Shown piece by piece: positions 1-10,919 of a stretch of 64,000 bases of DNA. Positions within the stretch are counted from its first letter, which is position 1; every line of letters begins with the position of its first letter. The stretch spans positions 32,446,764-32,510,763 of the forward strand of contig NC_041707.1 of the NCBI RefSeq assembly GCF_900700375.1, read 5' to 3'. The notes below the pieces were generated by a model, which made no database searches, had not been told where the DNA came from, and worked only from the letters and a program-made list of their open reading frames with translations. The position numbers and the translations under genes are program-made. This stretch comes from Denticeps clupeoides (taxonomy: Eukaryota; Chordata; Actinopteri; Clupeiformes; Denticipitidae).

Positions 1-322
1 GAAAAGACATTTTCACATGAACAAAAAACAAGGATATACTGCATCAACTCATGTCTCGATAAAAGAACTGCATATTTTACCAAGTTCAGAATAATTAAAA
101 ATAATTAAAAAATAAAAGTGCAAAACAAGAATAATCCAGCTGCTGTCGCGTTGTCAATCTTCTGTTCCCTGTGACTTTGCAGCACGTAGACGAACTCGTT
201 GTGGGTTGTCAGAGAGCAATAAAAATCACTGCTCTGACCCAGAGAGAGGTTACTAGCACATCTCTGGTCCCTCTTGGATGTTCTGTCTCCCTCATCTTTA
301 CCATCTTGCTGGGGTCCAGTCC

Positions 323-526
323 TCAAATGTTGGCCATCCCATGCTGAGCTGCCAGCAGCGACGTGTCATCTAAAGCTCCTCTGCTCCACCTGGTTTGCTT
401 TTCCATAGCTTGAACAATACCTTCTCCGGACTCTTGTCCCACCTTGTCTCTGACAACATTGTCTACTCCAGCATCTTCAGTCAATTTTGTTTGCAAATGA
501 TTCAAAAGCATCTTTGACACTGCAAC
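323..526 (-). CDS. Possible last coding exon of an unidentified gene
   Basis: On the minus strand an open stretch follows a plausible acceptor (CTGCCTCAG just before GTTGCAG) and runs about 67 codons to a stop, ending in the residues AAQHGMANI. I do not recognise the protein, and no domain is visible. The sequence downstream on the minus strand (1-320) would be 3' UTR, but it lacks a clear AATAAA. The stretch could equally be chance open frame. Confidence 0.2.
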   Translation of the reverse strand, partial: VAVSKMLLNHLQTKLTEDAGVDNVVRDKVGQESGEGIVQAMEKQTRWSRGALDDTSLLAAQHGMANI

Positions 527-599
527 CTGAGGCAGTGTTGTGTGTGATGGAATAACAACAGAATATTCCAATTATCTAACACACCCGTACTGTGCCAAT

Positions 600-1200
600 A
601 CCATGTTACAAAAATATTGCAAGTATTCAAGTGGGACCAATATGCAAATATTGTAAACATGTTTTTATGTTTTTAGACATAAAGTATGTGTAACAGGTAG
701 GTTGAAGGTGTGCAAATGTGTAAGCTCTGGTAGGAAGCTCCCTGTGACCCTACGTTCATGACATCTCCAGCTGAGCGCAGATAGAAAGGCATGAAAATGT
801 GGGATAATGCACAGCGTCCAGTTCAAGCTGAGGCCAAGGAAGGTTTGAATCTGTAATCACCACACACTCACCAGAGTCCCGCTCTCAGTGCTTTGCTCAA
901 CAATTCAATCTGAATTTTCTGCAATATCTGTCAAAAGGAGTCAGGTAATTGGCCCATGTCTTTTTTTACCCATTTCCCTTTTCTGACGATGCATGAATAA
1001 ATGGCACAGATTTTTTTCTGGGTACAACAAAGATGTTGTAAGATGCGAACCCCACTTCTCGGTGTCTGAGATCATCGTGGGGTTTGCACTCACCGCAACC
1101 GGAAGTGCTAATCTTTATTATATTATGTCATAATCAAATAAAATACAGACGACAGACAGACAAACAGATAGATAAGTTGAAAAACAACAATGTTTAGGGC
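600..1200. other. Gap: no gene seen
   Basis: AT-rich non-coding sequence. I see no recognisable coding exon, RNA gene or repeat family here. Confidence 0.5.
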
Positions 1201-1214
1201 AAACCAATCATTCA

Positions 1215-1284
1215 ACCCTGGCCAGGGTTCGAACCTGGTATTTCCACCATGAAGGTGAATGTGTTACCGATACACCACCAGGGA
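1215..1284 (-). tRNA. tRNA-Glu-like gene, probably a pseudogene
   Basis: Read on the minus strand, 70 nt fold as a cloverleaf. The acceptor arm is TCCCTGG against CCAGGGT (six of seven pairs). The D arm is GTGT/ACAC, the anticodon arm is TTCAC/GTGGA, and the T arm is CCAGG-TTCGAAC-CCTGG with a perfect B box. The 5' end TCCCTGGTGGT matches eukaryotic tRNA-Glu. The 7-nt anticodon loop CTTCATG would present UCA and has U at position 37, and the gene is about 2 nt short, so it looks like a decayed Glu(UUC) copy. A 10-bp inverted repeat, GGCAAACCAA and TTGGTTTGCC, flanks it. Confidence 0.55.
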
Positions 1285-1439
1285 TTTGCATTTGGTTTGC
1301 CAATTCATACTGGTTCACAGAACAACCAGTAGTTTGACTAAATTTAACTGCCAAATTACAGTTATTACAAGTCACAGATTTCAAATAATCAAAAAAATTA
1401 TTATTAGATATTAGAAAAAATCTCTGAAATAATGCTTTG

Positions 1440-1590
1440 ATTGTGGGAAACCGGAGTACCCGGAGAAAAACCCACGTGAACACGGGCAGCGCATGCAAAC
1501 TCCACACAGAAAGAACCCGGGCCAGGACTAGAACCCAGATTCTTTCTATAAGGCAGCAGCTCCATGAGGCACCCCCTAGGCCATATATCA
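1440..1590 (-). mobile_element. tRNA-derived SINE fragment (family III)
   Basis: Contains the dispersed fish motif set GGAGTACCCGGAGAAA, then GCATGCAAACTCCACACAG, then a degenerate tRNA-like block near 1520-1590. It lies in the reverse orientation. Related pieces occur at 14060-14235, 39832-39911 and 47275-47600. Confidence 0.55.
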
Positions 1591-1601
1591 AGTAAACGTG
1601 T

Positions 1602-1675
1602 TGTATGTGTGAGGTTTGTATGTAGATGTGTGAGGAATATATGGTGTATGTGTGAGGTTTGTATGTAGATGTGTA
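1602..1675. repeat. Two direct copies of a 42-bp unit
   Basis: GTGTGAGGTTTGTATGTAGA occurs twice, with the copies offset by 42 bp. Confidence 0.7.
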
Positions 1676-1786
1676 AGCTTTTCTTGATAAATGGCCTACG
1701 GTTGGCTCATATCTCCAAGCACTGTACTACCGTGTCACTAGAACTACACAGGTAAACACATCATATCAATTACATCAAGTCCTGTC

Positions 1787-1985
1787 TATACTAATTACCC
1801 AACTTACTCTATATAACTTAATACATATTATAACCTAACTTACTACATATTACTAAATAACTTATTACCTAACTACTACATATAACTTAATAACTATTAC
1901 TACAAAAACTTACTACATACTACTTACTAACTATTACTACCTAACTTAATACATATTACTTCACTTACCTGTCACTTACTTACTC
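1787..1985. repeat. Degenerate AT-rich tandem repeat
   Basis: Repeated variants of CTTACTACATATTACTAA and AACTTAATACATATTA fill the segment. It abuts the 3' end of the minus-strand gene, so it would lie in or just past that gene's 3' UTR. Confidence 0.6.
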
Positions 1986-1986
1986 A

Positions 1987-4182
1987 TTAATTAGGCCAGA
2001 TGTAGGGGTAGTGCCAGCGGTCAGCCAGTACGCTGCAGTCTACCCCATTACGGGTGATCTTGGCCGCCTCTTCTCGCTGCCGCTGAGCCTCTCTCTTCAT
2101 TGCTTCTCGCTCTGATGTCGTGCTGGACGACATGAGGTGAGAATGCGGCTTCCTCCAAGATGGAAGGCACACAGCACTCGGTGGATTCGGCTTTTCCTGA
2201 GTGCTGAAGAGACGGACCAACTTGTCCCGGGGCAGCTGGGTACAGGAGGTGGTCGGGTCTGGCTGCGTCCTGGGGGCCATGAGGTGTCGCTGGGGCTTCC
2301 TGGCTGCAGGGTATTGCTGCACCTTCTTCTGCCTTTTTGATGGTAGGGGCATTGGCTCAATCATAATGGATAAACCTTCAACAGAGACAATAACAAGATT
2401 TACCACGAGTGTAAAGACTACAACAGTAACATGTAAGACTTAGTTAACAAGATAACTTGGAATTATTTGCTTGTTGAAATGGTCATTTACGTTCAAACTG
2501 TGCTGATTCTGAAAACTTCACACTAATTATGATTCATGTTGGGATGTAAAGTATAAAATGTCTGCCACAGTCATGTGCAGATCACAAAACATCCATAAAT
2601 TTCTATTTTAACTTTCCTCTCGCGCCCTCTGCCGAATTAATTATGCCTGGGGCAGTGGTGGCCTAGCGGGTAAAGAAGCAAACCCGTGTTCACTAAGGGT
2701 GATGGATAAAAGCAGAGGACACATTTCGTTGTGTCACCATGTGCTGTGCTGCAGTGTATCACAATTACAATCACCTCGCTTACACAAAACTCAACTGTAA
2801 ACTAAGGTATAGGTGGTTTTTATCATTATTTTGTTCAAGAAAACGCCACAAAAACCATGCAATGTTTTACCCTCAGTCGGTTTAGCACAGGCCCGAGAAC
2901 CCAGTAGATACGCAGCTGCGCACCGCTGAACTGGGCCTGGACCGGCCGTCGTCTTCCTGCTGCTGTCAGATCCTGGATGTCCTGGTCCTCCTTGCTGCTC
3001 TCTCATGGTCTCCTTTCTCTTCATTGATTCTCGCTCTGATGTCGAGCTGGACAACATGAGACGAGAATGTGGTTTCCTCCAAGATGGCACACGGCACTCG
3101 GTGGATTTGGCTTTTCCTGAGTGCTGAAGAGATGGACTAACTTGTCCTGGGGCAGCTGCATCCTGGGGACCTTCATGCCTGCCTCTGATGAACTGGTCAC
3201 AGCGGTGACAGGCAGAGGCAGCACAGTGGACGTTCCAGCCTGGGGTCTTCGATATGGACAGCTCATCTGTTTCCTCCTGGACAAGGTGTCTGGTCTGGTC
3301 CTCTTGGCTACAGTGTAGGGGAAAGGCGGCTTGGCTGTAGTACCCATCAGGGGCAGCTTTGTCAGCACCTTCACCCGTGATGGACCAGCCTTGGGGTATC
3401 GTTGGGGCTTCCTGGCTGCAGGATATTGCTGCACCTTCTTCCGCCCTTTTGATGGTAGGGGCATTGGCTCAATCAAAATTGCTAAACCTTCAACAGAGAC
3501 AATAACAAGATTAACCACAAGTGTAAAGACTACAACAGTAACATGTATGACTTAGTTAACAAGATAAATGGGAAATATTTGCTTGTTAAAATACTCCTTT
3601 ACGTTAAAACTATGCTGATTCTGAAATCTTCACATTAATTATGATTCATATTGGGATGTATAGTATAAAATGTCTTCCTCAGTCATGTGCAGATCACATA
3701 ACATCCATTAATTTCTATTTTAACTTTTCCTTGTGTGCCCTCTGACGAATTAATTATGCCTGGGACAGTGGTGGCCTAGTGGGTAAAGAAGCAAACCCGT
3801 GCTCACTAAGGGTGATGGATAAAAGCAGAGGACACATTTCATTGTCATCATGTGCTGTGCTGCAGTGTATCACAATGACAATCACCTCACTTTCACAAAA
3901 CTTTGTAAATTAAGGGATAGGTGGTTTTTACCATTAATTTGTTCAAGAAAACACCAGAAAAAACATGCAAAGTTTTACCCTCAGTCGGTTTAGCACAGGC
4001 CCGAGAACCCAGTAGATACGCAGCCGCGCACCGCTGAACTGGGCCTGGACCAACCGTCGTCTTCCCGCTGCTGTCGGATCCTGGATGTCCTGGTCCTCCT
4101 CGCTGCTCTCTCACGGTCTCCATCCTGATGAATCTCTCAATCTGGGAAATCTCAATCTGCTCACTCTGCTCAGCTTCTATTT
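1987..4182 (-). CDS. Unrecognised protein gene, 3' exons, with an internal tandem exon duplication
   Basis: Three minus-strand exons can be drawn: 4182-3979, 3487-2871 and 2375-1987 (stop). The exon at 4182 follows a TTTAAACAG acceptor and reads IEAEQSEQIEISQIERFIRM, then a Gly/Pro-rich part ending in KPTE. It ends in phase 1 at a GTAAAA donor, and the next exon completes the codon in frame (GLAILIEPMPLPSK). The two later exons come from one duplicated exon pair: their GL-IEPMPLPSK and PPSAVC blocks are near-identical. The last exon ends DRWHYPYIWPN-stop. The upstream copy lacks 4 bp (near 3087) relative to the downstream copy, so its frame stops at 3021, which gives an alternative C-terminus if that copy is used. 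The protein is basic, rich in Pro and Arg, and has no domain I recognise. Earlier exons probably lie between 4200 and 5000. The splice signals and matching phases make the exons credible, but the function is unknown. Confidence 0.5.
2095..4120. repeat. Tandem duplication of about 1 kb
   Basis: Sequence at about 2095-3011 and 3012-4120 is homologous along its length: exon ends, intron and the embedded SINE fragment (2647-2775 and 3757-3890). Anchors are TTCTCGCTCTGATGTCG at about 2103 and 3025, and TGGATGTCCTGGTCCTCC at about 2975 and 4082. The upstream-strand copy has about 190 bp of extra sequence (about 3175-3390). Because both copies share the SINE, the SINE insertion predates the duplication. 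Confidence 0.8.
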
Positions 4183-4639
4183 CTGTTTAAATTAAAACAC
4201 AAACACGATGACGTCACTGACCGGAGTACATTGGTTTTTTTTTTATTCTTTAGTCACCACGTGATTTGTAGTGCGATCTAGAAACACTGAATTCATCTTC
4301 CTGAGCAGTAAAGGTACACGGGCAAACACAGCAAACGACAGCCACATAACCAGACAACAAAATTATTTTTTTCCATCTGTTACTCACTCACTAAACCAAG
4401 TACCTTCTTCCCGTTTTTCAAAATTGTGACGGTGAAGCTGCCAAATATGCAAATGAACCGCGAATTTGCAGAAATACATAAATAAATAAGGATATCTGCG
4501 TGAATAGTCGTCTGAGAGTCTGTTGCTGCGAGTATAAGCCTATTCGCTGTGGAAAGCGCAGCTAAACCGATGTCGGCTGGATAAACGGAGACTATTTTAA
4601 TTAGTAAAACATGGCGCCAGTCCCGCGCTGAAGGGTTAG

Positions 4640-5160
4640 AGGTCACAAACCAGCCGCTCAGCGAAAATACTACTTTTTAATCGCAACTCACCAAAAACGA
4701 TCTCGCTCCTCTCGGTCGCTTTACAGCTCTGAGGATCAACAAACATCGTTACCATGACAACGACGTTCGTCCGACGCGACGTGCGGCGCAGCGCGATTCT
4801 AACATTAAACACGGAGGCGTTTGTAACCCAGTAGAAAGAGTCCCTCGTTTCATATAGGGATAGTGTAATTAATGAAAAGTATTTTTTTTTTGTTCTTATC
4901 ACTCGTGGTAAACCAGACTATGAGTAATTAAAGTTATTTGGGTGCCTGTCAAGTTTTGTTTATTTGCTATTGGTCGGGCCACTCCGTACTGTATCGCTAT
5001 TGTAGGAGAGGGAAAGTCCCGCCCTGATTTGTGTTAGCAAGTTAGTCAGTACAACGCAGCACCACGAGGAGCGCACGCGAACGAGAGAGAGCGAGAGACA
5101 AAAGTTCGGTGATTGTGGACAAAAAGTGGTTTTAACCACCAAAACCAGTGTTAAGTGAAA
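4640..5160. promoter_or_regulatory. CpG-rich, possibly bidirectional promoter
   Basis: CpG density rises sharply here compared with its surroundings. On the minus strand a donor (TTTTTG/GTGAGTTG, near 4691) would end a first exon of the gene to the left. On the plus strand a donor (CGTCTTG/GTGAGT, at 5219) would end a first exon of a transcript to the right. Divergent transcription is inferred from the two donors, not shown. Confidence 0.4.
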
Positions 5161-6570
5161 CACCCAAAGCACCTGAAATTTCCTAGAACCTGTGAATGTC
5201 TGTGTACAGATCGTCTTGGTGAGTCACGCTAAGCTAAGCTAAAGTCGCTAACTGCTGTTGTTGCATTGCACCTTGTGTGTGTGCTTGCTGCTAGCGAAAT
5301 GTAATGTGAAATGATACTGTGTGGTTATGTTTACAGTAAAATTGTAATTGTAAAATGAGTACAGTTCACTTAATTAATGTTCTGTGACTTGAGATTGTTT
5401 TGAGATGTAATGTTTTATTTTGAATGATAATTTTGTTCATATGGTTAAATGTTAATTGTATGGTAACACTTGAAATCATAATTAATGGTTAAAAAGAGTA
5501 ACTAATCATAATTTCATGGTTGATAACCTAAAACATATAATTCATTTAGCATTGAATAAAACAATACTTCATAGAGGGATATGGAAGAAATACTGGTATT
5601 CTATGCTATGCAAATTGGAAGATTATTTCATTTTGAGAAACCAAGAATTATACAGAGATATGACCATAATGCTTTAAAGGTTATGCCTGAAACAATAAGG
5701 TTGTATGTTGTTGTTATGCAGGCTAGGTTTTTTTTCTATTGAGCCTTCCTTGGAAGAAATTGAAAGATGGATTTCTCCCTGACGAGGGGGATGGCGAGCC
5801 ACCGGGAAAGCGGATGTTCTTCACCAATCTGAGAGGGAACTTCTCCATTCCTTCTCCATCATACAGGTCACCGGTGTGGTAGGACTTGATCTGACATCAT
5901 TGACTTTGACTGTTACCTGTTTCACCTACTGACTAAGACCTACTGACTAAGACCTACTGACTAAGACCTACTGACTAAAGACCTACTGACTAAAGACCTA
6001 CTGACTAAGACCTACTGACTAAGACCTACTGACTAAGACCTACTGACTAAAGACCTACTGACTAAGACCTACTGACTAAGACCTACTGACTAAGACCTAC
6101 TGACTAAAGACCTACTGACTAAAGACCTACTGACTAAGACTTACAGACTAAAGACCTACTAGACTATAACACACTGACTAGGAAGAAAATCTGAACTCAG
6201 AACTTTTGCATCGTTGTTGACCAGGAGAAAAAATTCAATTTGGGAAGGAGGAAAAAGACTTTATAATTATTGGAAATTGTTACGTGTTAATTATTATGTT
6301 ATGGTTTTATAAGAGAGAAGTTTTTGTTGTGTTGTTATAGTGAATGCTGGCTGTTAGATTGTACATTTATTTTCTTATTTCCATTTAAATATACTTAGTA
6401 AGTTCAACTGTCTCCCCTGGTCTGAGCATCTTTTTCCCTGGCTATCACATAGCACAGCATTTACCTCCACGAACCTAGACACTGGTCCCCCCCTTGGGTG
6501 AATCACCTGAGCTTGTATATATCTGCTATAAGGGTAGTTACATTCTTCACAGTGGTTACACGTTCATAAA
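5000..6570 (+). ncRNA. Candidate spliced non-coding transcript
   Basis: A first exon ending at 5218 (GTGAGT donor) could join an acceptor at 5721 (TTGTTATGCAG). The second exon would carry the minisatellite at 5926-6182. No long ORF fits. The alternative is a decayed, uncharacterised repeat element. Support is splice-signal level only. Confidence 0.25.
5926..6182 (+). repeat. Minisatellite, 14/15-bp unit
   Basis: About 17 head-to-tail copies of GACCTACTGACTAA, some with one extra A (15 bp). The last copies are degenerate. Confidence 0.95.
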
Positions 6571-7110
6571 ATGCGACGGCGATTTTAAATAAAGTAAATA
6601 AGGATTTTATGTTAATAATAATTAATTCAATAATTTGAAGCTGCATTGAAGCAGTAATTAGCAGTAATACATGCAGATACATACTAAAACCAGTAATAAA
6701 TAAACTTGTTGTAAAGTCCAGTTTTTCTACTGTTAGAACAACACAGTCGCCCAGTAATTGCTAGACAGGGTAGAAGCTATTTCGACTCGTGCACGCAGTG
6801 TTTCCTTCATAATGCCCTTTATTTTGATCAGGAAAAATGTGAGGCCACCTCAATCACTTCCGTCTGTACAGGGGAGCTCACCGATGGAACTATTTTACCT
6901 GCTCATGCCCCTCTAAGTGTTTCCTAAACCTTTTTATTCCCCGTCTTCACTTATTTCTGCATTGTGCTGCGCTCTGAAAGCCTCTGTTTTCTCCGCTTTG
7001 CGCGTCTGAAGTGACAGCGTTAACCACGCCCACTTGTCGCGCTGAACCCCGCGACAAGAAATACTGTGTTTCATTGTATTTCGTGACATCTTCTCTTCAC
7101 CTTTTTTTGT
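6570..7110. other. Gap: no gene seen
   Basis: AT-rich sequence followed by a short G+C-richer stretch at 6780-7080. I see no supported exon. Confidence 0.4.
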
Positions 7111-7252
7111 GTGGTAGTAGCCAAGTGGGAAACACGCTCGCCTATAAACCAGAAGACCCAGGTTCAAATCCCACTTAGTGTCTCCAGGGGGACTGTCCCT
7201 GTAACTACTGGTGGTAAGTTCCTCTGGATCAGGGCATTTGATAAATGTAAAA
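7111..7252 (+). mobile_element. tRNA-derived SINE (family II)
   Basis: Starts with the tRNA-like head GTGGTAGTAGCC...GGTTCAAATCCC (B box) and ends in a degenerate L2-like tail (CTGGATCAGGGCATTTGATAAATG). Better copies are at 39262-39455, 48572-48765 and 60408-60592. Confidence 0.8.
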
Positions 7253-8310
7253 TGGCGCCAGCGTTCGTGTTGCACATTTTATCATGTTGATTTTATTTTC
7301 ATAGTGTTGTGAGAGGACTTTTTTTTAAAGGAGGGGAAGTCGTGCTTTTAAAGTATACTGGCAAACATAATGCATCGTATATACTATTGTTTTTCTGAGA
7401 CTTCAGTCACTGATTTGTAGCTTTTTTGGGGTCACGAGATACAATGGCTGCTGTCACCCCCCCTGCAGCAGGAGCAGAACATTCCAGCTAGTCATTCTGT
7501 ACATGATTATTATTTCTAGTCATGACAGGTCATCTGAATATTTTTTGGTCCCCAAGTTTCTGTTTTGTTCTTTATGTGATCCCCGTTCCCCTGCAGGAGG
7601 GTCACCTGAACGTGTAATGTGAGCTGAGCGCAGTGACATCTTGCTGGTTTATGGATATTAATCTTTGACATTCCAGTCATAATTTCACATATCTAAATGA
7701 TGGGCTATTTTTCATGTTAAAATCCACATTCTTTTGTGTTTATTAATGCTTGAGTAATATTACATATGAATGGAGGATGAATGCCTCTGGAAAAATAAAT
7801 ACAAGTGGGAAAAAATCTTTTGCCTCTTTTTGTATTTGAAGCTGTGGCACATAACACTGTCAGCAAGGGGCTCAAACAAACCCCCCAACTAGTCTTCTTA
7901 ACCCCGCCTCCAGCCCAACTCCTTGCTGTAGCGCTCACTTCAGCCTGCACATTTCCACAGTAACCAGATGCTTGCACATCACCACGGTAACCAGATGCTT
8001 GTTACTCCTTCCCTGGTGCGTGGACCTTCCTGCTACTGAAGCCTTTCACATACCTGCCGTGCTGCATGAGCATCAACATGGCAAACAGCAGTTGTTCCAG
8101 ATCACCTCTGCGCTGCCCTGTTTTCATGAAGCTCACCCCACAGCCTGCTTCCAGCTCCAGCCCCATGTCGGCGAACGCGCCCCCTGGCCCGGCCTTGACA
8201 GCATGAACGAACCACAACAGGGGGCATCGAACATGGAAACCTTGAAGATGATGTTCGCTCAGCTCATGAACACTGTACAACAGCAGCAGCATCAAGATCA
8301 GGGCATGGAA
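7253..8310. other. Gap: no host gene seen; possible retroelement debris
   Basis: 7253-7900 shows nothing. At 7930-8010 the motif GGTAACCAGATGCTTG and a near copy (AGTAACCAGATGCTTG) sit side by side. An open stretch at about 8200-8310, with a Gln-rich end (QLMNTVQQQQHQDQG), is vaguely like the start of a gag gene. I cannot support that further. Confidence 0.3.
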
Positions 8311-8318
8311 AGTAGGAA

Positions 8319-8550
8319 ATGTGAAGTGATAGTCATTGTGATACACAGCACAGCACACAGTGACATGACAAAATGTGTCCTCTTCTTTTGACCCATCACC
8401 CTTAGTGAGCAGTGGGCAGCCATGACAGGTGCCTGGGGAGCAGTGTGTGGGGACGGTACTTTGCTCAGTGGCAACTTGGCGGATCGGGATTTGAACTGGC
8501 AACCTTCTGGTTACGGGGCTGCTTCGTTAACCGCTAGGCCACCACTGCCA
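8319..8550 (-). mobile_element. tRNA-derived SINE (family I), full length
   Basis: Minus-strand copy. The head GGCAGTGGTGGCCTAGCGGT and a B-box-like block come first, and it ends GTGACAATCACTTCAC-type. Flanks CATGGAAAGT and CATGAAAAGT look like a target-site duplication. Confidence 0.8.
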
Positions 8551-10341
8551 TGAAAAGTGTCGTGTTCTGTTCATGGCTGGACAGACAGCGCCTTCATTAC
8601 TATTACGTGACAATGCCAGCCTGCGTGCTCCAATCTCGGCTCCGGGGAGCATCTCGGCTTGATGTGGAGACTCGCGGGGACTTTCCCCTAGGCATCTGGA
8701 GAAACCGAGTTCTTCGCGTGTAGCCTAGATGACAGGCCTTCAGGCGCTACAGTTTGAAGTGTCCTCGCTCTCTCGGCACATGCAGAACTTCTCCTGTCAT
8801 CTTCTCATTCATCTTCATTATCACTGGTATCTGTTTCAAAAATATAAAGTTAAGTAAAATTGCAACAAAGTCATCCAAAGAAAAACAGTTTGATATCAAA
8901 CACATCAAATTTGATTGCTTCCTGTTGTATGATATTAAAAATCTGTATTTTCACTTGAGTGGGGAAAGAGATTCCTTCTGGTATTTTTTGATGAACACTT
9001 CCACAGAAACACATCAGTACAATCTGTTGTAAATCTGGAAGCTGAATTTTACTAGCTTTGTGTGTTATTAGCGCTTCATATCGCATAATATACGGTCCGT
9101 GAGGTTGACACCCCTGTTCAGAATATATTAAAATGAAGGAACTAATAAAGAACAATTTGGACAATTAAATGGAAATGAATAATAGATAGAATCGTGAAGA
9201 ACATTACAAGTAAATTACAATGTAAATGTCTAGCATTTAGATATATAGTAAGCGAAGTATATTAGTTTGTGCCACATTTCAGAATCTATGTTTTTCTACA
9301 ATGGTTAGATCTGAATTAATGTATATGTTTTTTTATTATATTTTATTTTTACTGGGATTATGTGACTTATTGTTCCTCTTGATTGTCATCTGAATTGTTA
9401 TTTTTATATATATTTTTTTAATATATTTCTTAGTCTTATTTCTTGGGATTCAGACTCTGTACTGAAGGTTCTGGAAAGAGTTGGAGAATCATATTTTTTT
9501 AGACCATTATTTAATTGTTAAAATACAGTGGGGTTCCCAACTCCTAAATTAGGTTTCTATCCTTTTTATTCACTTCTCAGTCTATTTCACGTTAAATTGG
9601 GTAACTGTGTATCCGTCCCTTTTAATGTTTGTAATGTTAGTTAGGTTAGTCCTGAAAGTGAAGTGATTGTCATTGTGAAACGAAATGCAATATTAAATGC
9701 AATTCAGTGATTTGCTATCCTATTACATTAGCACTTTGGACATTGAATTGCCAATTGCAAAATGAATTTCCATTTGAATAAATGCGCAGAAACCCCATGG
9801 ATTTTTTTTTTTATTAACTAAGGATCGTATCAGCACTTTGCACATTAAATTCCTAATTGCAAAATGTAATATCAAATATACATGCTCAGATTGAATGTTT
9901 GGCTCTGATTGCCAAATGAACTGCCATTTGAATTTTTGTTCTTAAAATCTTTCCTAGTATGGAACCAGACCTGTAATTCTTTGCCCGGGCCACAGTCTAT
10001 GCTTTTGTTCGCCCCCTGGGCGATCATCTTAGTTTAATCGTGGCAGCCAAGATTAAAATTCGAACAATCGAGCAGCCCTAAATTATGCCGTATTATATCA
10101 TGTACAGCACGTGTTGGCTAGGGGACTCTAAAAACACGTCAGACTGAGCTCCTGCAGGTTGTACTCGGATCTGTGGCTCCATTGGCGCTTTAGCCTCTAT
10201 GTAAGTCTCTAACACTCTTTTAAACTATAAGAGACTAGAACCCACGCAGTGGCCATTGTATCGAGGTTGCCTCTTGTGATTTTCGACTTCTGTCTATTTC
10301 AACCACTCGATGAGGGGAAGCGCTGCTCGCGATCTACTCTT

Positions 10342-10377
<36 letters not shown>

Positions 10378-10380
10378 ATG
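8551..10380. other. Gap: no gene seen
   Basis: Mostly AT-rich. A short SINE family I tail is visible at 9656-9685, and a hAT-like repeat end (AATCGAGCAGCCCTAA) near 10065-10081. A 35-nt T run lies at 10341-10375. Confidence 0.4.
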
Positions 10381-10700
10381 GGTGGTGCCAAGGTCCGCGG
10401 TAACAGGCAGGAACGGAGTTACCTGAACTCACTTCCAGTTGTGCGCCTCGGCAGCGCGGGGGAAGACGCGATTCAGGTGAGACGGTGCGGCCGACAGCCC
10501 CCGGCTGCTTCTCTCTTCCGTTTACACAAACGAACGAAAGCTCTTTCCGTGGGACGTGTTTTAGCATGAGGGAGGGAGCTGTCCTTCACCGCGCGTCTGA
10601 CCCGGCCACTCGCTGACGGAGCTGCGGACATTTTCCCCGAGGCTCTCCTGTTCAGTCCAACGAGAGATTTTTGGGGGATTTTGAAGAGCGAACCTGGCAC
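10380..10700 (+). promoter_or_regulatory. CpG-rich segment, candidate promoter and 5' exon of exoc3l4
   Basis: A local rise in CpG, with a good donor (GATTCAG/GTGAGACGG, at about 10475) that could join the acceptor ATTTTATGACAG at 12114, 9 bases before the first ATG of the Sec6 gene. The link is inferred. Confidence 0.35.
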
Positions 10701-10919
10701 CCTGAAAGCGAAGGTGTCCGGCGTCTTATATTGCGCGACGAAGGTGGACGCTGCTGTTATAGTACATGTCGTGACAAACATTGGAGTGATAAAAAAGATG
10801 TTACTAGATGTCACTGCTATAATCTCTTTATCAAACGCAATGTACCTAAGAAGAGGGTTGCCAGATAACGAAAGCTTCTCTGCTCTGCGTGCCGTTTACA
10901 TAGTTTTCAATTTCAAAGA

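Noticed and set aside
5926-6182. CRISPR-like array
   Set aside because: Head-to-tail 14/15-bp units without unique spacers, in a eukaryotic genome: a minisatellite.
8002-8502. 166-codon minus-strand frame as a gene
   Set aside because: Most of it reads through a family I SINE.
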